Below are positions 54,301 to 64,000 of a DNA stretch of 64,000 nucleotides, piece by piece; position 1 is the stretch's first letter, and every line of letters begins with the position of its first letter. Below the pieces are notes generated by a model. It ran no database searches, was not told the origin of the DNA, and worked only from the letters and a program-made list of their open reading frames with translations. The stretch is from Seminavis robusta (Eukaryota > Bacillariophyta > Bacillariophyceae > Naviculales > Naviculaceae), in assembly GCA_903772945.1 (NCBI GenBank), contig CAICTM010000113.1, positions 52,713 to 116,712 of the forward strand, given 5' to 3'. The translations under genes and the position numbers were made by a program.

Positions 54301-54919
54301 CATTGAGTCGTGGGAGGCCTCTGTTTTGTGGCCGGTATTTGACCGTCACAATGTCGCGGCGTCCGTCAAGGGCCCCATGGGGAACTATTGCTGCTCTGGA
54401 CGGAGGTACTTGTGAACGCTGGACCTGCTGCTCCAGACGGACTTGTCTCTGGTGCATATCCTGGAGTTGGTGTTGCTGCCGTTGCACCAGTTGCACGAGA
54501 TCATTCTGCTGTTGCAACATCCGCAGAAAGAGATCATTCATCTGAGGTGGCTGCTGTGGCCAGGGGTGGTTCTGGTTCGGCGGCATGGCAGCTTGGAGAG
54601 GTTGCGGCATTGCGGCCACGTTGGGGGCAGGAGGTTGTCCCATTGCGGCCACGTTTGGGAAAGGAGGCTGGCCGAACGGTGGCGGCATAGGCTGTAGCTG
54701 ACCCCGAGCTCCACCTTGCGGTTGAGCCTGAGCTTGCTGCCATGGCTGGTTGTGGCGGTTGCCATTGTTACGAACGGGATATTGGACGGCGATTGGCTGA
54801 AATGGATTATTCTGGCCGTTCTGCTGCTGATTTCCTTGTTGGTTGTGCCCGTTTTGGTTGGCCAAAGGCGGCGGCCCTCCTCCACCAAAATTGTCGCTGT
54901 TGCTGCTGTTGTTGTTCAT
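51363..54919 (-). CDS. Kinase-like protein with eroded catalytic motifs, RGG region and shared N-terminal module
   Basis: Exons 54919-53599 and 53527-51363 join in frame (71-bp intron, GTGAGT...GTAG) to about 1161 aa. Order: Asn/Gln/Pro-rich start; a module (about 205-325) with SVWVEQDRVLGRGLPGSHGY and NFVPASRACVLHDITNAR, matching FWVLEDRLTKSLPSGYIPLD and RFVRASIACIVHDLVGAR of the neighbouring giant protein; a Gly/Arg-rich RGG stretch (about 330-385). The kinase-like fold (about 560-860) has AIKK, HRDVSPRHLLYL, DFSAAI and ADLWGAAVTLYTILTG. The AIKK lysine and both Asp residues remain, but HRDxK/N becomes S/H and DFG becomes DFS. The C-terminus (about 970-1161) is an unrecognised folded region ending NEVERRKSAL. 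Confidence 0.85.
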
Positions 54920-56370
54920 GTTCGACCGGCCTCCGAGCGACAGTTCACCTCAGGAGGAACGGACAAAGATCAAGAAACCTGGTACCACTTCTTAGAAAGC
55001 TCGAAACGTGCGCAAGAAGAAATGACCTTGTTGAACACAAACAACGGCGGAGGGACTTTAGTCTTATCTCAACCATCATCGCACAAAGCAGAGGAACCGG
55101 TATCAATCAAACAAGAGACCAACTTACTTTGAGCCGAGGAGAGGTTTCTTCTTTTGATTGATTCCGTTATATATTGATAAGTAAACGAGTTTGTTTTGTG
55201 GAATGATCCAATTGTGACGGCAACAGGCAAGAAGATGTGGGATCCTGTCAATTGGTCGGCTTGGTCGGGTCATCCGTGGTAGAACTTCCTGTACCTTTAC
55301 TACGGTACCTACTACCGGTACCGGTACTGGTACTTAGCAGCCACATTGTGCACAAGCAGCGCACAACTGACTGGTAAGCTGGTAAGCATGTGAGGACATC
55401 GAAAAGAACACTCTGAGTCCCATCCAACTCAAGGGGAACTCGCTCTTATCTTTCAGTGTTCACCAGGATCATCAGATTTTTGTTCTTGTTCCCGATTATT
55501 TAGGCTCGGTCAAGCATGCTCCCGGACCAGCTCGTTTCACTTAAGTAATTTCAGACGGCTCCGACTGGACATCATTCTTGCGAGTCGAGTCCCACAAGCC
55601 CACACAGCGCACAGATCGCAAGAGATCAGGACAGCGTTTTTGCCTGTCGTTGCCTGAGAAACCTCTGGCCCGGGTCGGGGATCACCTCCCCACAACTACC
55701 AGCTACACACCGTAGCTGGACCCGTACGGCCCTTCACGGCCCTTCACGCAGAGGCTGATTTCAGGGAGTTTCGAGCCATTCCGCCTTCGGATCGCTCCAC
55801 CCAAAGTAGACACCGAGCTACTACTGCGCACACGAATGGTTTTGTGCACATAGGATGCACCACCACCAGCTACTCTTATGTAATGAGTCACGGTGGCTTC
55901 CCACTTGTTCTTCCTTCAATCTCCATATGCATACCGGTAGCTCCCTCCTGAAGCTTGTTGGCTTCCTAGCTAGAGGTTGGTAGATAGCTGCGTAGAACTT
56001 GTGCCTCCAAACCATACCAGAGCTCTTGTCTCCCAAAGATCTCGCCTCCAAGTGGTTTTCTTTCTTCTCACAATTTTCGTTCCCAACGAACACAAACACC
56101 CCTCCAAAGCCAGACTCCAGCAGATCCATGTTACACTGAGGACGTTTCGTCGTTGCATTCCACCCAGGTAGGACCAACCAAAACTCTCTGAAGCATGCCA
56201 ATGTCTTGATGAATGTTGCCAGCGTTGTGGCCTGGTAATCTCCTGCAGATTTGCAAGTGTGTCCACCACAATCCTGTGTCCTCACATTCTCATTCTATTC
56301 CAATTCCATCCCTCAAAGTCTCTGCCCAGAACTAACTCAGACCTTACATCAAACCCAAGAAACCAGCAAC
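54920..56370. other. Intergenic region of 1.45 kb upstream of two divergent genes
   Basis: Contains a TACCGGTACCGGTACTGGTAC cluster (about 55312-55332). A minus-strand frame at 55821-56285 lacks domains and has repeat-like composition. Nothing else was recognised. Confidence 0.5.
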
Positions 56371-57507
56371 ATGGCCAGCCACAACAATCCCCACAGCCTT
56401 CACTTGGACTTGAACAAGCCAATCGGTCCAGAGCGCGGCGCTCTCGACGCCATCATTGGCAGGTGAGTTTCACTCCAGTCCAGTCGTGTGCTGTGTTGAG
56501 ATTCTTTGTGTACTAAGCCTTCACTTATTGGTATGCTCTTTCCCTCCCGCCACAGAGGCGGATGTAGCAACCATGACGTTGAAACCATCATCTACCGAAA
56601 CAGCGTCGACCCATACAAGTTCGAGTATTTGTGCTCCTCAAGGGAAGACAAGCTTTGGCTGGTCGACTTTGTAATCGACAACTTCCTGGCCCAGGGTCGT
56701 CGAATTGTCGGGAAGTGGCAGAATCAGTACTATGAGGTGCGGCCAATGACGCTGTTTCTGTACTCCTCTGTTCCCCCTCTCTAGCCCTTTTGCTTCCTTC
56801 ATTCACCACTTCTCGTCTTCTTCCCTTTGCCAAACAGTTAACCCGTGAAGGATACGAAAAGAAAGTGAAGCAACGACTAAGGCAAGTGCAGGAAATTGTT
56901 GTGTCCCGCCCATCACCACGACATCAATTCAAAAAAGCAGCATGCCGCTCACGGATCGCTTTTTCCTGCATCTCCCAGAGAAAGGGGACCCGAATACCTC
57001 ATCGGGCTGCTTCGGACGCATCTCAGTCCCAAAGATTTTGCTGCGTATCGAAACCCAATCTCAGCTGCTATTCTGCTGCCCCCAGTCCCTCCAGTTGCCG
57101 TGGAGGCGTCATCCACCCGTGCACAGGCCAACGAAGAGAACAGCGGTGATGAACACCAAGAGAATGGCGCCGATGAACCCCTGGACGAAGAGGACAACGC
57201 CGACACTGGTGCTGTGGAAGTAGTTTCATCCCGTGTTGAAGAAATGACCGTCGATGTTGCTGTCCCAGCCGAAGCTCCCGAACCTGTGCCGCCTCCACCT
57301 GATGACCTTTCCCTGGTAGGAATCCCCGACTTGGGTCCTGGCCATTTTGCTCCGATTGACATCCCCGACTTGGGACCCGACCCCTTGGACTATACGATGG
57401 AGCTTGACGACAATTCATCCCTACTCAGCGGTGGATTTCCCTTCGAAGACGCCATGGATCTCAATCTTGGTATGGACATCGAAGCTGTCAAGGGAGTTTC
57501 CAACTGA
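56371..57507 (+). CDS. IGRGG-domain (DUF6824-like) protein, four exons
   Basis: Exons 56371-56462, 56556-56736, 56838-56885 and 56941-57507 give 295 aa; introns are 93, 101 and 55 bp, all GT-AG. Residues about 24-105 contain DAIIGRGGCSNHDVE, then YKFEYLCSSREDKLWLVDFV, then GRRIVGKWQNQYYE and LTREGYEKKVKQRLRQ. This pattern (GRGGxSNxHxGN..., K-x-x-A-x-x-I-V, GGRFL) is typical of the stramenopile-rich DUF6824 family, of unknown, possibly regulatory function. The rest is disordered and acidic with IPDLGPG repeats near 245-265. The 55-bp third intron is the least certain: without it the frame closes after about 100 residues, whereas the spliced frame stays open to 57507. Confidence 0.75.
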
Positions 57508-58506
57508 GCTAACTGCCTGCAGCAGAGGTGAAGGGCGGTGGAACAACAACAACCCCCCCCCCCCCCTCCCTCCCCAAGAGAGAGAGAGAGAACATTTAGA
57601 AGACGCATGTGTCTCATCGAGCAAGAGACCAGAAGGCAGGTGTTGGATGGTTCCTTGGGTGTCAAATCAATGGCGCCCTCACTGATGCACCCATCTTTGA
57701 CCAGAAAACCAGATTCCATATCACAAAGGCAAACTGTGCTTGTCGTTTGCCAGTTTTAAAAAGAATAGCAAGACAATAGTTCCATTCTGTTGCAGTGTGG
57801 ATTCACTCTATCATCGTGTCGTCGTCACGAGCGGCGGACAATGATCTGCAGTGTTCGTTGGTTGGACGTCGGTTTATGTCGCTGAGGACAAAGCACTCGT
57901 AGTTTGTGCGAAACGTGACTTGAAACGATTGGTTGCATCGTGCGCACATTCCTTTGGACTTCAAATGCAAGTCTGACGGTACTCTTTGCTGGTCTTTAGT
58001 AGTGTCAATCTTGATCCACCGTGTTAATCTTGATCCACCGCAAGCACAGGCACTGTTTCGCTCGCTCAAACCATCGAAACCACATCTTGGATATAGTCTA
58101 GTCTAGGCAACGCATCAACGACTACCGGTACCTTTTGGAATGAAACAAATTTTGGAGTTGCTGCTGAGAACTACCTACAGCCTCCTGCTTGTAATGTGAA
58201 GGCTGAATGGGTATGGTCCTGTTAGCTAGCAAGGGTGATCCTCTAGAGGACCTATCAAGTACATGGAAGACAACGTCTCTTGCCGGCTTTGCAACGTCGT
58301 TCTTCGCCGTTTTTGGGTCACTCCCGCGGTATTTTTCGGATTGAGTTCTAAAAGCTCGCGCGATTCAGGCTTCCCGGATGTGTGCAGGTTGTGTGCTCAA
58401 CAGTTTAAAAAATGGGCAATTGAGTTGCCAGTTCGAATGCAAAAGATGTGAGGTTGGAAGATGCCACAAATACATACCATAGTTGCTTTGAACGCATTCC
58501 GGACCA
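57508..58506. other. Intergenic region with a poly-C / GA microsatellite and weak Cys-containing frames
   Basis: A C14 run, then CTCCC and (AG)n, lies at 57555-57590. A minus frame at 57803-58069 and a plus frame at 58263-58451 each hold two Cx2C pairs but match no family; they could be degraded exons. A CCGGTACC string lies near 58125. Confidence 0.45.
57555..57590. repeat. Poly-C and (GA)n tract in the 3' region of the DUF6824-like gene
   Basis: A homopolymer C run followed by CCCT units and (GA)n, about 50 bp after the stop codon. Confidence 0.85.
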
Positions 58507-59139
58507 ATGAAGCTCATTTGGAATCTCTTTGTCAGCGCCCTGATTGTGCTTGTCGGCGCGATCCAAGGATCTCTTGCTCATGACCGCAATGTGGCGAAGA
58601 TAGGTGCCAAGCTTCGTGCTGCTCGACGGATGCTGAGTGTAGAAGATGGGCCTGTCGCATTCGACAGCGTAGAAGCCGAGGCTGCCGAATCCAATAGCAG
58701 TTGCATTACCAAGGAGGTCCTGTTGTTTGGAGAGAATCTGTACACCGAAGCAACCTATTTCAATAGTTTTGGAGAAGGAATCCCACAGCCGCTGGACCAA
58801 GAGGTCTTCAACTTGCCACTCTACGACGCGGCAGCTTACCTTGAAAATTCGACCGTTGTTGAAATTGGTTCCATCCAAGAGCAAGTCTTGTACGTGCCAC
58901 CATCCACCACTGACATTGCATCTTTGCAATGCTTGGGGAGAAGTGTTTGGACTTTTGCGGATGGTCAGTTGAGCGACAGCTACACTTGCATCAACCCCAC
59001 TGACGGAGTCATGATCACGGGCGGTACCGGTTCCTATGCTTGTGCAAATGGCTACGCCGATCTGGTCGACTTGACAGCTGACTATTTTGAGGGAGGTGGC
59101 TATATTGTGTGGAAACTGGTGTATTGCGGCGGCTGCTAG
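58507..59139 (+). CDS. Secreted AOC/dirigent-barrel-like protein
   Basis: 210 aa. A signal peptide is evident (MKLIWNLFVSALIVLVGAIQGSLA). The C-terminal half has the beta-rich, glycine-turn style of allene-oxide-cyclase/dirigent barrels, notably CLGRSVWTFADGQL, then MITGGTGSYACANGYADL. The GGTG.Y....G box is the most recognisable element. Four or more Cys, including a CGGC end, suggest disulphides. No enzymatic activity can be assigned: dirigent-type proteins may guide coupling reactions, but the diatom members are uncharacterised. Confidence 0.72.
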   Translation: MKLIWNLFVSALIVLVGAIQGSLAHDRNVAKIGAKLRAARRMLSVEDGPVAFDSVEAEAAESNSSCITKEVLLFGENLYTEATYFNSFGEGIPQPLDQEVFNLPLYDAAAYLENSTVVEIGSIQEQVLYVPPSTTDIASLQCLGRSVWTFADGQLSDSYTCINPTDGVMITGGTGSYACANGYADLVDLTADYFEGGGYIVWKLVYCGGC

Positions 59140-60255
59140 AACGGTGACAACACGAAAGGAGCTTTAACCAACGGAAGTCCTGCGTCTATGTTACAAACAA
59201 CGATAATTTGATTCTACGTTATGGTGATTTGATCTTTTGTAGTTGCTAAATATTGGCGGGCTGGATGGTTGGTGTAGGATCCAGCACCAGGTACCGTACC
59301 GGTACCGAGCTCGGTACTTGAAACGATTGCTTCATTCCAATGACAGAGGGGGTTTAGAGTAGGGAAGTTAGCAATTCATTCTCTATCGCAGGCTACAAGC
59401 TGCTGCCTGTGCCGTAGCTTGGCAGAGTCCGCCAAGGGGGTTCACGAATGCATGTTGCTTGATGCCAGCAATTCCTAGTTCGATCAAGCTGGCGAATAAG
59501 TATTGTGGCTCTTGCAAGAGGGTAACCATGTGATTTTTTCTTCGATCCGAGCTAGGCAACAATGTTCTGTCTCTTCCCGTAAGATTGACCATGGCACCAT
59601 GGCGACATCGATGCGCAGATCATGAAGGAATCCCGAACTACCAGTAGCTGGAGGCGAGGCTTTGATGCGACACCCTACACAGCCCTTTCCCAGCAAGAAA
59701 ACTAGACGCGGTCAAGGCTGTTCAGGACATGTTTGCATTGCTTCCACTAGCTAGCTAGTTGTTTTCTGGAAGGATACAAAGCTAGCTAGTTGCCAATTGG
59801 TCTCTGGAAGGGCACGAAGGTAGCTAGCTCGTCAAGCAGGACAGCTGCCCACTACAAGAAACCTACTCAACGCTATTTTAAGTTAAAAATATCACACATG
59901 ATGTTCGCTTACAATCCCCCGTTGTAATGAGTTTTGCCAACCAAGCAAGCTACATCCACACAAACGAACGACAGATCACAGCGGATGCTTGGAAATTTAT
60001 GAAATCCTTTGCGAATTGCTGTCTCTTTGTTCGTTCCATCCTCTTTTTCCAAATCCAATCTCCGACACCCCACCTCACAAACTTGCCCATCCTACTTCGA
60101 AAAAGCTATTGAGTTTGGTGGTTTTGTCGTCTATGCCTTCCTCCTCTTATCGTCGTGCGTTCCAAAAACATCCAAAATCCAAATTCTCATGTTGTCGTGG
60201 TCCTTCCTCTCACTGCAAATTCACAAAATGTCTTGCTTGCTTCCTCAATTAATAA
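59140..60255. other. Intergenic region between convergent genes
   Basis: Contains ACCGTACCGGTACCGAGCTCGGTAC (about 59292-59316) and CTAGCTAGCTAG runs at 59748 and 59780. Short frames lack domains. Confidence 0.5.
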
Positions 60256-61653
60256 TTAATCATCTCGCGGCGCACAGAGCTGTTTGTGAATGGGCCAATG
60301 CAGCTTTTGACAATCACGCGAACAGTAGCACTGTTGTCCACAACGGCTACAGAGGGAAAAGTCGGCTCCCTCCTGTTCCTGTTGCTTGTCATCACGCCAG
60401 GCCAAACAGACGGGACATTGAACGTCACGGTAATCACCGACACTGCCGACCCATTCGTCCATGGCGGGGGCCGTCCAATAATCGTGGACTTCTTCCAGAT
60501 TGTCTCCCGTGGGCACCGGTGCCTCGTCGACGAGCGTCTTGAGGGCTTGCATTTTGGGTGTTTTCATGACTTCCAATCCATGATAGGGTGGGATGCCATC
60601 GGCATTGGCTATGTGAATGTCGGCGCCGTACCGGAGCAAGAGTGAGACGGTCTTTCGTACCTGATTGTGTCGTCCTTCAATCTTTGGATCGTTGAGACTC
60701 AAAAAGAGCGCCGTGCATCCATTTTCCGGTGTAATGTCAATGAGGGTATTGTTCACGGCGACCTGTCCCTGTTGGAATGTGAGCAACAGTTCTACGACTT
60801 GCCATTGCCGACGCGTGACGGCATTGTGCAATGGTGTGGAGACTTGTCCGCCTCCACCGGGTGCGTACATGCCCGGATCGGCACCGTGATCGAGCATCTT
60901 TTCGACAATTTCGAGACGTAATTCTTCGGTCCCGAAAAAGGCCATGAAACAGGCTCCGTTAAGGGGATGACTACAATTGGTGGGTTCGTCTCCCATGAGA
61001 TTGGGATCGGCACCTCGATCGAGGAGTAAATCGACGAGCTCTTTGAGGAAATCCCAATCATCACGGGGGATGCAGTTTCCATTGAGTGCGAGCATGAGTG
61101 GGGTTCCCTTGATGGAGAGGCAATTGACATCGGCCCCGGCATCAATGAGTTTGAGTACAATATCCTGTCGATGTTCCCTGAGTTCATCGGATTCGTTGTT
61201 TTCGTTGATTTTCGCGAGTGCAATGATGGACAAGTGGAGTGGCTGGATGTTGGAATCTTCGAATTCCGCTACGAGAGGTGACCATTTGGCATTGACATTG
61301 GCCTTGAAATCGTCAATGAGCATGTCCACCATTTCCTTGTATCCGTGTTGAATGGCAAGAATGAGACAGGTATCTCCATTGGGATCGACAAATCGATCGG
61401 CCGGTCGTCGTGGTCGATAACGATCTTCAATGTGCTCCATAATCTCTTCCACTTTGTTAATGTCGTCTTCGTTGGCCGCATCAAACACGCCCGCCAAGAC
61501 GGGATCTTCCGCAATCATTTCGTCCGTCAACTTGACTCCGCGGTATTTGCGCTCCATACTCATGGAACGACTGCGACTACGATTCTTCGCATTCAGTTTC
61601 TTCTTCTTGTCCTCGGCGGACAAAGCCTTGCTTTCGCCACCTTCAGCCGACAT
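60256..61653 (-). CDS. Ankyrin-repeat protein with C-terminal MYND zinc finger
   Basis: 465 aa starting MSAEGGESKALSAEDKKKKL at 61653. The frame is open for another 108 codons upstream, but that part looks like 5' UTR. About six ankyrin repeats follow (about 95-370), e.g. NGDTCLILAIQHGYKEMVDML, IQPLHLSIIALA, LIDAGADVNCLSIKGTPLML and TPLHNAVTRRQWQVVELLL. The MYND finger is at about 413-460: CPVCLAW...CSRCGQQCYCSRDCQKLHW...HKQLC. Ankyrin-MYND proteins act as protein-interaction adaptors, often in transcription repression complexes. The RSRSRSMSMERKYRG segment near residue 30 is a possible phosphorylation or nuclear signal site. Confidence 0.88.
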   Translation of the reverse strand: MSAEGGESKALSAEDKKKKLNAKNRSRSRSMSMERKYRGVKLTDEMIAEDPVLAGVFDAANEDDINKVEEIMEHIEDRYRPRRPADRFVDPNGDTCLILAIQHGYKEMVDMLIDDFKANVNAKWSPLVAEFEDSNIQPLHLSIIALAKINENNESDELREHRQDIVLKLIDAGADVNCLSIKGTPLMLALNGNCIPRDDWDFLKELVDLLLDRGADPNLMGDEPTNCSHPLNGACFMAFFGTEELRLEIVEKMLDHGADPGMYAPGGGGQVSTPLHNAVTRRQWQVVELLLTFQQGQVAVNNTLIDITPENGCTALFLSLNDPKIEGRHNQVRKTVSLLLRYGADIHIANADGIPPYHGLEVMKTPKMQALKTLVDEAPVPTGDNLEEVHDYWTAPAMDEWVGSVGDYRDVQCPVCLAWRDDKQQEQEGADFSLCSRCGQQCYCSRDCQKLHWPIHKQLCAPRDD

Positions 61654-62567
61654 CTTTAATTCAGTATTGTATTGCTGCGATAGAAGTGAAGTGTGGGAAT
61701 GGAGGGGGTATACCGAAGGATAACTACGGTACGTTGGGTATCTGTGGATTGACGAGTCACCAAGCAACCGATAAGATAAGATTGAAGCTAGGTAGATAGC
61801 TGGGATCAGTGATAATGATGTGATGGTAGGTGGGTAATGGGTGTGGTGTCTAGTCTCGACTGGTATTGGAGGGTGCGTACTTGGGGTATGGCAGGAGCCG
61901 ATGAACTCTAACTGGATTGCCAACGATGCTTCAGGGAGGACTTCTTTGGAAGAGATTTCAAGGTCAACTAATGGCAATGAGGACCTTCTCGATTCGATTC
62001 CTATTGTGCTATCTGTGGCTCCTCAACTAGCTAGCTATTCCTTCCCTTTCCCAAAGAAGAAGAGACAAATGGAAGGCTATCGATTCAAGGGATGAGATTA
62101 GAAATTTGAGGGTCTTTTGGACCCTTGCAGGCAGTCATCTTTTGGTTGTCAATGCCAAAAATGTCTCTATTATCTCTTATCCCTGACCGTATCGTTTTGT
62201 TTAGGGCAAGGGCTCAATCCAGGTGGCTGTGAATGAAAAGGGTTGTGGCTACAAATAAATGATGTACTACCGGTAGTCCGCTCTATCAATGCTTTGAAGC
62301 TTCAGAGCTCCCATCTTTCTTTCTTGTTTGTACGGAATGGCTGCCATGGCATGCTTCGATGCAAACAGGTTGCCGAGGTGGGCACTGGAATGGAAACTAA
62401 GTTCGACAGTACGATGTCCTACGGTACGGTATAGCTATCTAGCTAGAGCTGTTTGAAAAGTTCATTCGATGCTTTCAATGCTTTAATTTTTAAACGACAT
62501 CACTCTATGATACAACTCCTGGGGTCTGCGAGCGAATGCCCCTTGAATACCAAGCCTCTATGCTTTC
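61654..62567. other. Intergenic region
   Basis: Nothing recognised beyond CTAGCTAG and TACCGGTAG strings. The upstream part may be 5' UTR of the ankyrin-MYND gene. Confidence 0.45.
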
Positions 62568-62870
62568 TCACTTGGCATAGTTGTTGCCAAAGTTCTTGAC
62601 AATGGGGACCTTGTTGCCATTGGCATCTTCAAAGCGCATTTCCGTCTTCTTCTTGTAGTACACACCAGATCCGTAACCCGAACCACCCACCTGCCACTTG
62701 GACTTTTTGACAATCTTGAGGCCACGTTGGGCAGCACACACTTCTTCCAATTTGTCCATGCGTTGCTGAACAAGTCCACGGGAAACAAAAGCAGGCTTCA
62801 TGTTGTTGTTGCTGCTGTTGCTGTTGTTGGCGCCGTTGGCAGTGTTGGTTCCTTGGTAGATAGATGTCAT
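62568..62870 (-). CDS. Small Asn-rich N-terminus / basic C-terminus protein, unknown
   Basis: 100 aa starting MTSIYQGTNTANGANNSNSS. The C-terminal two thirds look folded and conserved in style: LVQQRMDKLEEVCAAQRGLK, then IVKKSKWQVGGSGYGSGVYY, then KKKTEMRFEDANGNKVPIVK. It is Lys/Gly-rich and soluble, with one Cys. No family recognised. Real-gene evidence is the ATG with an A-rich context, a balanced composition and no competing frame with better features. Confidence 0.55.
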   Translation of the reverse strand: MTSIYQGTNTANGANNSNSSNNNMKPAFVSRGLVQQRMDKLEEVCAAQRGLKIVKKSKWQVGGSGYGSGVYYKKKTEMRFEDANGNKVPIVKNFGNNYAK

Positions 62871-63818
62871 GATAATAAGTTGGTGAAGAGATGAAAGATT
62901 CTGTTTTATGATGATTCAAGTGAGTTGGTTTTGTTTTGTGATCCAAGCAAGTTGTGAGCACAATACGTCGACGATTCCATTCCAACAAAGGGATGCAGGA
63001 ATTGGATCGTCGAAAACGATCCTCAAACTTCATCGTTGAAGGTTGTAAACGAACTCGAAACCATATTCAATTGAGACAGTAATGATTAGTTGAAAACAGT
63101 CCTCAAACCTCATCACCTCGAAATTTATCATGCCGTAGCATATACCATTTCGGAAACGACCCTCATGGGTGTCGTTTGCTCTCACACCGACCCTGAAGAA
63201 ACATTCAAAAGACAACTCTGGATGTTTCCCAGCTTAACGGTTTTAAACGTTGAGGTTGCAGGGAATTGGCTTCCTGCACAACCTTTGGATCAATCTGCTA
63301 GTTTGAGTTAATCTTCCACTTTGAGTCATGCTTTCTGATTGTGTCATTCTTCCATATTTATGTCATTCTTCCATATTACGTCACCTTTTACAAATTGCTA
63401 CACGTTTTTACGTAGAGCCTACCAGATTGTGTCATTCTTCCAGATTGTGTCATTCTTCCGGATTGTGTCATTCTTCTATTTTCAGTCATTCTTCCAAAAG
63501 AAAACCCTAAGAACCTGGCAAACTGCTAAACCACGTATTCCCGCAACTCCATTTGCGGTTCTGGAAAGATTTAACAGATAAATAGAATTCTATTTTAAGG
63601 CTACTCTGAGTACGACTATCCACCGTGCCGCTACCCTAAACCGATAACCCCCACAAACATTGGGGCGGAGAGAGTTGGCCCCCTCAGCCGGGAAAGTTTA
63701 AAACCAACCGAGGCAAGATATTAAGGGGAAGGTCACCAACCGGACCCGCCCGTGCTGCTGCTGTCATCAGCACTGCTACTAGCTGCACTATTGCTGATAG
63801 TGTCAACACTGCTGTCAT
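62871..63818. other. Intergenic region with a GTCATTCTTCC repeat array
   Basis: No supported gene; the plus-strand frames are repeat-derived. Confidence 0.45.
63321..63505. repeat. Interspersed GTCATTCTTCC repeat
   Basis: At least six copies of TGTCATTCTTCC(A/G)(T/G)AT within 185 bp, the spacing between copies ranging from 20 to about 70 bp. Confidence 0.8.
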
Positions 63819-64000
63819 CTAAATCAAGGTCAGACCGAAAGCCTGATCCAAAGTTGCTGCTGCCTCATGGAAGGCTGCGCCCAGTTGTTGCTGCTCTCTA
63901 CTTGCTTTGTCCACCACTGGCATCCAATTTGAAAGCCAGGCTTTGATATCGGATGGTGTCATTTCCATTTGGTCCTCTAGTGGCCTTTTGAAAATGGAGT
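63819..64000 (-). other. Open frame entering from the right edge, unknown (partial)
   Basis: The minus strand is open for 59 codons from the edge to a TAG at 63819-63821, reading PLEDQMEMTPSDIKAWLSNW, then PVVDKASREQQQLGAAFHEA. It looks like coding sequence (amphipathic, no repeats). An overlapping frame below carries an Asp/Ser-rich tail (DLDLDDSSVDTISNSAASSS) ending GGSGW. It could be a gene's 3' end with a frameshift or intron, or retroelement gag. Too short to decide. Confidence 0.4.

Noticed and set aside
55821-56285. Minus-strand 154-codon frame
   Set aside because: No recognisable motif and no splice context; not supported.
61654-61977. N-terminal extension of the ankyrin-MYND protein
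   Set aside because: Open but Pro/His/Tyr-rich and unlike the protein; the start at 61653 fits better.
1-64000. CRISPR arrays, tRNA and rRNA genes
   Set aside because: None recognised. Short direct repeats lack regular spacers, and no tRNA T-arm with matching acceptor stem was found by eye; a covariance-model scan would be decisive.

Overview
The window looks like nuclear DNA of a diatom, probably a raphid pennate. Protein-coding genes are separated by about 0.2-2 kb, and introns are few and short: seven inferred GT-AG introns of 55-101 bp. There is a stramenopile-type IGRGG (DUF6824-like) protein, secreted or single-pass LRR proteins of the kind expanded in pennate diatoms, and a Ty1/copia-type retroelement resembling diatom CoDi elements. 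Intergenic DNA is peppered with (CTAG)n and GGTACC/ACCGGT palindromic clusters. No species call is possible from sequence alone; Seminavis-like genomes fit the gene content, but that is inference.

Layout. 1-455 is the N-terminus of an RNA lariat debranching enzyme, running off the left edge. 1.2-1.7 kb is a small secreted Cys-rich protein. 2.1-4.4 kb is a three-exon secretory protein with two SET-like domains. 4.4-6.0 kb is non-coding and repeat-rich. 6.0-7.5 kb is an LRR/RNI-like protein. 8.06-8.38 kb is the C-terminal fragment of a GT61-like glycosyltransferase, cut by a 10.6 kb LTR retrotransposon (8381-18995, minus orientation). The element has 540/543 bp LTRs, a broken gag and an intact 1724-codon pol with two protease domains. 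Directly after it, a truncated LRR membrane protein reads in frame out of the LTR (18.9-20.7 kb). A full-length paralogue lies at 22.8-25.6 kb, with an EamA/DMT transporter between them.

25.8-42.2 kb carries a Hedgehog-type Hint protein, a DHYC palmitoyltransferase without its usual zinc cysteines, several membrane proteins and a large low-complexity RING protein. 42.4-54.9 kb holds two adjacent same-strand genes that share an N-terminal module. One encodes about 2681 aa (RanBP2 zinc fingers, five ARM-like modules, a TIR/HET-like domain, TPRs). The other encodes about 1161 aa (RGG region plus a kinase-like domain with eroded catalytic motifs). This pair is the strongest candidate for an undescribed system: its domain order recalls SARM1-type ARM-TIR NAD regulators. 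The right end has the DUF6824-like gene, an AOC/dirigent-like secreted protein, an ankyrin-MYND protein, a small unknown protein, and a partial frame at the edge.

Gene models, including splice joins, were built by eye from frame continuity and GT-AG consensus. Domain names rest on motif recognition, not on database searches.
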